Assembly (NCBI RefSeq): GCF_902500215.1
Contig: NZ_CABVOU010000043.1
Coordinates: 102,951 to 166,950, forward strand
Direction: 5' to 3'
Length of the DNA: 64,000 nt
From: Halomonas lysinitropha
GTDB lineage: Bacteria > Pseudomonadota > Gammaproteobacteria > Pseudomonadales > Halomonadaceae
Of the stretch, positions 59,957 to 64,000 are shown piece by piece. The position numbers were made by a program, and so were the translations under genes. The notes beneath the pieces are model-generated. The model was not told where the DNA came from and did not search any database. It saw nothing but the letters and a program-made list of their open reading frames with translations. How positions within the stretch are numbered: the first letter of the stretch is position 1; each line of letters opens with the position of its first letter.

Positions 59957-61329
59957 GACGAGCGGACCTCCGACGGTCGGGCAGCGGCAGCAGCGGCCCC
60001 GGTCTCCTCGGCCAGCGACCGGTCGAAGCGCGCCAGGGCGCGATCCAGGCGCTCGAGCAGCGTTTCCACCTCCTCGGCGCGGATGGTCAGCGGCGGGGTG
60101 ACGAGGAAGTGGTCGCCGGCCATGCCGTCCAGGGTGCGGCGGGGATAGATCAACAGGCCCTCCTCCTTGGCCAGGGCGGTGATCTGGGCGAAACGGTTCT
60201 GCTCGGCGGGGAAGGGGCGGCGGGTAGTGGGGTCGGCGACCAGTTCCACACCCCACAGCAGGCCGAGGCCGCGGACATGGCCGACCCAGGGGTAGCGCTC
60301 GGCCAGCGCCCGCAGGCCGGTCTCAAGCTGTTCACCGCGCGCCCGGGTGTTCTCCAGCAGCCGCTCGCGGCGGATCGCTTCGATCACCGCGAGGCCTGTG
60401 GCACAGGCCAGCGGGTTGCCGGCGTAGGTGTGGCCATGCTGAAAGCCGCCGCTGGCCATCACCTCGGTGACGATGTCGTCACGTGTCAGCAGCGCCCCCA
60501 CCGGGTAGTAGCCGGCGCCCAGCCCCTTGGCGGTGACCAGCAGGTCGGGGACGACGCCGTAGTGTTGCCAGGCGAACCAGGTGCCGGTGCGACCCACACC
60601 GGTGAGCACCTCGTCGAGGATCAGCAGACAGCCGAATTCGTCGCACAGCGAACGGATGCCCTTCAGGTAGCGCTTGCCCAGGAGCCGGGCGCCGGTGCTG
60701 GCGCCGCCGATGGGCTCCAGTACGAAGGCGATGATCGATTCGGTGCCGGCGGCCTCGATGGCCGCACGAGCTTCGGTCAGCAACCGGTCGACGTGGGTGT
60801 CGTCGTCGGCGTCCTGGTGGCGGTAGAAGTCAGGTCCCGGCAACTTCAGGGAGGCGTGGGTGAGGTCGGTGAAAGGCGCCTCCAGGGGGTGATAGCCGGT
60901 GACGCCCAGCGCCCCCAGGGTGCTGCCGTGGTAGGAGGGCCGCAGGGAGACGAAGCGATACCGCTGTGGCTCGCCGGTGGCGACGAAATACTGTCGGGCC
61001 AGCTTGAGCGCCGATTCCACGGCTTCAGAGCCACTGGAGACGAGGAACACCTTCTCCAGCAGGCCCTCCGTCATGTCGACCAGCGCATGGGCCAGAGAGA
61101 CGGCCGGGGCATTCTCGAACTGGGTGCGGTAGGTGAAGGCGACGCGGTCGAGCTGGATCAGCATGGCATTGCGAATATCCTGCCGGCCGTGGCCGAGGTT
61201 GCAAGAGATGGCGCCGGAGCAGCCGTCGAGGTATTCCTTGCCGTGTTGGTCCCACAGGAATATGCCATTCCCGTGGCTGATTTCCGGCAGCGCGGGGCCG
61301 GCCTGGTAGAACAAGGGGGAACCCTTCAT
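59953..61329 (-). CDS. Class III PLP-dependent aminotransferase
   Basis: A 458-residue aminotransferase. Motifs: SSGSEAVESALKLAR, LRPSYHGSTLGALG, PLP-binding Asp in LLILDEVLTGVGRTG and the Schiff-base Lys in VTAKGLGAGYYPVGALL. Class III enzymes act on omega- or beta-amino groups (GABA, beta-alanine, ornithine, beta-amino acids) with pyruvate or 2-oxoglutarate. First gene of the minus-strand operon. Promoter TTGAAA-18-TAGACT at 61369-61398. Confidence 0.92.
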   Translation of the reverse strand: MKGSPLFYQAGPALPEISHGNGIFLWDQHGKEYLDGCSGAISCNLGHGRQDIRNAMLIQLDRVAFTYRTQFENAPAVSLAHALVDMTEGLLEKVFLVSSGSEAVESALKLARQYFVATGEPQRYRFVSLRPSYHGSTLGALGVTGYHPLEAPFTDLTHASLKLPGPDFYRHQDADDDTHVDRLLTEARAAIEAAGTESIIAFVLEPIGGASTGARLLGKRYLKGIRSLCDEFGCLLILDEVLTGVGRTGTWFAWQHYGVVPDLLVTAKGLGAGYYPVGALLTRDDIVTEVMASGGFQHGHTYAGNPLACATGLAVIEAIRRERLLENTRARGEQLETGLRALAERYPWVGHVRGLGLLWGVELVADPTTRRPFPAEQNRFAQITALAKEEGLLIYPRRTLDGMAGDHFLVTPPLTIRAEEVETLLERLDRALARFDRSLAEETGAAAAAARPSEVRSS

Positions 61330-61368
61330 CTTGTCGATCCATTATTGTTGTGCGGGGCGGATAGCAAC

Positions 61369-61398
61369 AGTCTAGGTAGTGGCGGCAAATTATTTCAA
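61369..61398 (-). promoter_or_regulatory. Promoter of the aminotransferase operon
   Basis: On the minus strand TTGAAA (61398-61393) and TAGACT (61374-61369) are 18 bases apart. It lies in the AT-rich divergent region shared with the LysR gene, where a LysR site is expected; TATGAT at 61401-61406 may be the -10 for the regulator. Confidence 0.5.
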
Positions 61399-61435
61399 TA
61401 TATGATGTTTTTACTGTATGCGATGAGTTTGAGTC

Positions 61436-62347
61436 ATGCCTGATGTCAACATTCATTCGCTGAAGGCGCTGGCGATCTTCAAGACCCTGTTCGAGGCAGG
61501 GAGCGCCTCGCAGGCAGCCAGGACGCTGGGCATCACCCAGTCGGGGGTCAGCCGTTCCCTCTCCCAGCTTGAACAGAACCTGGGGCTTGAGCTGTTCCTG
61601 CGCGAGAAGAACCGTCTGGTGGCGACCCCGGAAGCGCGGGAGCTCTATGAGGAGATCCTGCGGTTGATGGGCAATATCGATGAGCTTCGTCACAGCGTCC
61701 TGGCCCTCAAGGAGTTTGGCACCTCGCGGTTGCGGATCGCCGCGATCCCCGGCCTGGCCTTCGGTTTCGTGCCCCGACTGGTTGCCGCCTTGCTCGAGGA
61801 TAACCGCGGGTTCAGCATCAGTTTCGACATGATGTCGAGCCACGACGTGTTACGGGAGGTCGAGTCTGGTCATGCCGACATCGGCTTCGTCACGCTACCG
61901 GTCACCTCCCGCCAGCTGCGGGTAGAGGAGTGGCTGACCACTCATGCCCGCTGTCTGGTTCCCAGGGGCCATCCCCTGGCAACCAGGACGGCGGTGAACA
62001 TCGGTGATCTCGAGGACCAGTATCTGGTAATCAGTAACCAGCCCAATGTCGGCGCCGACCCGCTGCTTAACCTTGCTACCACCCACGGTATCCATATCGG
62101 CGGCAAGACCGAGGCCAATATCGGGGCCATTACCGCCCTGGTGGCCAATGGCGTCGGTGTCAGCGTGATGAATCCGATCACTGCCACCGACCAGCTTTCT
62201 CAGCGAGACGGCGTGGTGGTGTTGCCGTTTACCCCCGAGATCGACTTCAGCTTCGGTCTGGTCTATCGCGAGGACTGGAAGCATGCTCGGGCCCTGGAGT
62301 TCATCCGGGCCTGTGGTCGGGAGTTGTTGAAAGAGTATCCCGGTTGA
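61436..62347 (+). CDS. LysR family transcriptional regulator
   Basis: A 303-residue regulator. The N-terminal helix-turn-helix is SLKALAIFKTLFEAGSASQAARTLGITQSGVSRSLSQLEQNLG, followed by a linker helix and a LysR substrate-binding domain (LRIAAIPGLAFGFVPRLVAALL ...). It is divergent from the catabolic operon across 106 bases, the classic LysR arrangement, so it probably activates the operon in response to its substrate or a pathway intermediate, and represses itself. Confidence 0.93.
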   Translation: MPDVNIHSLKALAIFKTLFEAGSASQAARTLGITQSGVSRSLSQLEQNLGLELFLREKNRLVATPEARELYEEILRLMGNIDELRHSVLALKEFGTSRLRIAAIPGLAFGFVPRLVAALLEDNRGFSISFDMMSSHDVLREVESGHADIGFVTLPVTSRQLRVEEWLTTHARCLVPRGHPLATRTAVNIGDLEDQYLVISNQPNVGADPLLNLATTHGIHIGGKTEANIGAITALVANGVGVSVMNPITATDQLSQRDGVVVLPFTPEIDFSFGLVYREDWKHARALEFIRACGRELLKEYPG

Positions 62348-62541
62348 GGGTCACCAGAATGCTCGGTGAGGAGGGCATGCCCAGCGTTTTGCCGAGCGTC
62401 TCGAGCGGCGTTGCTTCCCGCGGGGCGCCCCGGTCGCTAGAATGAGTGTTTGAAGTCGGGCATCGGACCCGGTCAGTGCAGGCCCCCGGCATCCGTCACC
62501 CCATCGCTGTTTTTCGTTTTACCGCAAGGATCCCGCGCTGC

Positions 62542-64000
<1,459 letters not shown>

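Noticed and set aside
52992..61329. Ectoine/hydroxyectoine degradation operon
   Set aside because: An aminotransferase, an M20 enzyme and an amino-acid importer are compatible, but ectoine hydrolase (DoeA) and the semialdehyde dehydrogenase are missing, and CoA-transferase plus thiolase are not part of that pathway.

Overview
The window looks like a contig end from a G+C-rich gammaproteobacterium. The gene content (YqjD/YqjE/YqjK-like cluster, OMPLA, MscK-like channel, 4.5S-type SRP RNA, dnaX) and the protein flavour suggest a halophilic relative of Halomonas. That is an inference from gene families, not a phylogenetic result. Both ends are incomplete: the left end lies inside a giant gene, and the right end runs from dnaX into a poly-C tract that is almost certainly a sequencing or assembly artefact.

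Region 1 (1-31272) is one plus-strand block. It encodes a giant repetitive protein of at least about 7,985 residues with RTX nonapeptides, Calx-beta-like modules, phage-tail-like modules, EVQ-type repeats, four DUF11-like tandem repeats and a TPGFWK domain. It is followed at once by five tightly packed or overlapping genes: a DUF3467 protein, a GAF-HlyD membrane protein, a PqqD-like/M50 protease/HlyD fusion, a SecA-like ATPase lacking the C-terminal third of SecA, and a small periplasmic adaptor with a signal peptide. No ABC transporter or TolC-type channel gene is present. The block reads as a dedicated, poorly described export or maturation system for the giant surface protein, and it is the main discovery candidate.

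Region 2 (31273-32800) looks like a junction: a lone methyltransferase, then a 5'-truncated M48 metallopeptidase remnant that has kept only the C-terminal part of its catalytic domain.

Region 3 (32800-51500) is mostly ordinary chromosome: a membrane EAL phosphodiesterase with a periplasmic solute-binding sensor, a flavin reductase-like protein, a DUF3617 protein, an RND efflux pair, a YhiN/HI0933-type flavoprotein, a CopD-like membrane protein, the yqjD-yqjE-yqjK-like cluster, phospholipase A, an MscK-like mechanosensitive channel, a TlyA-like methyltransferase coupled to a large unknown protein, and SRP RNA.

Region 4 (51500-52900) holds a small AT-richer secreted orphan and a shortened DUF533/TerB-like gene.

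Region 5 (52992-62347) is a nine-gene minus-strand catabolic operon: class III aminotransferase, CoA-transferase A and B, M20 deacylase/peptidase, thiolase and a complete polar amino-acid ABC importer. A LysR regulator is divergent to it. The enzymes fit uptake and beta-keto breakdown of an amino (possibly acylated beta-amino) acid. dnaX follows to the contig end.
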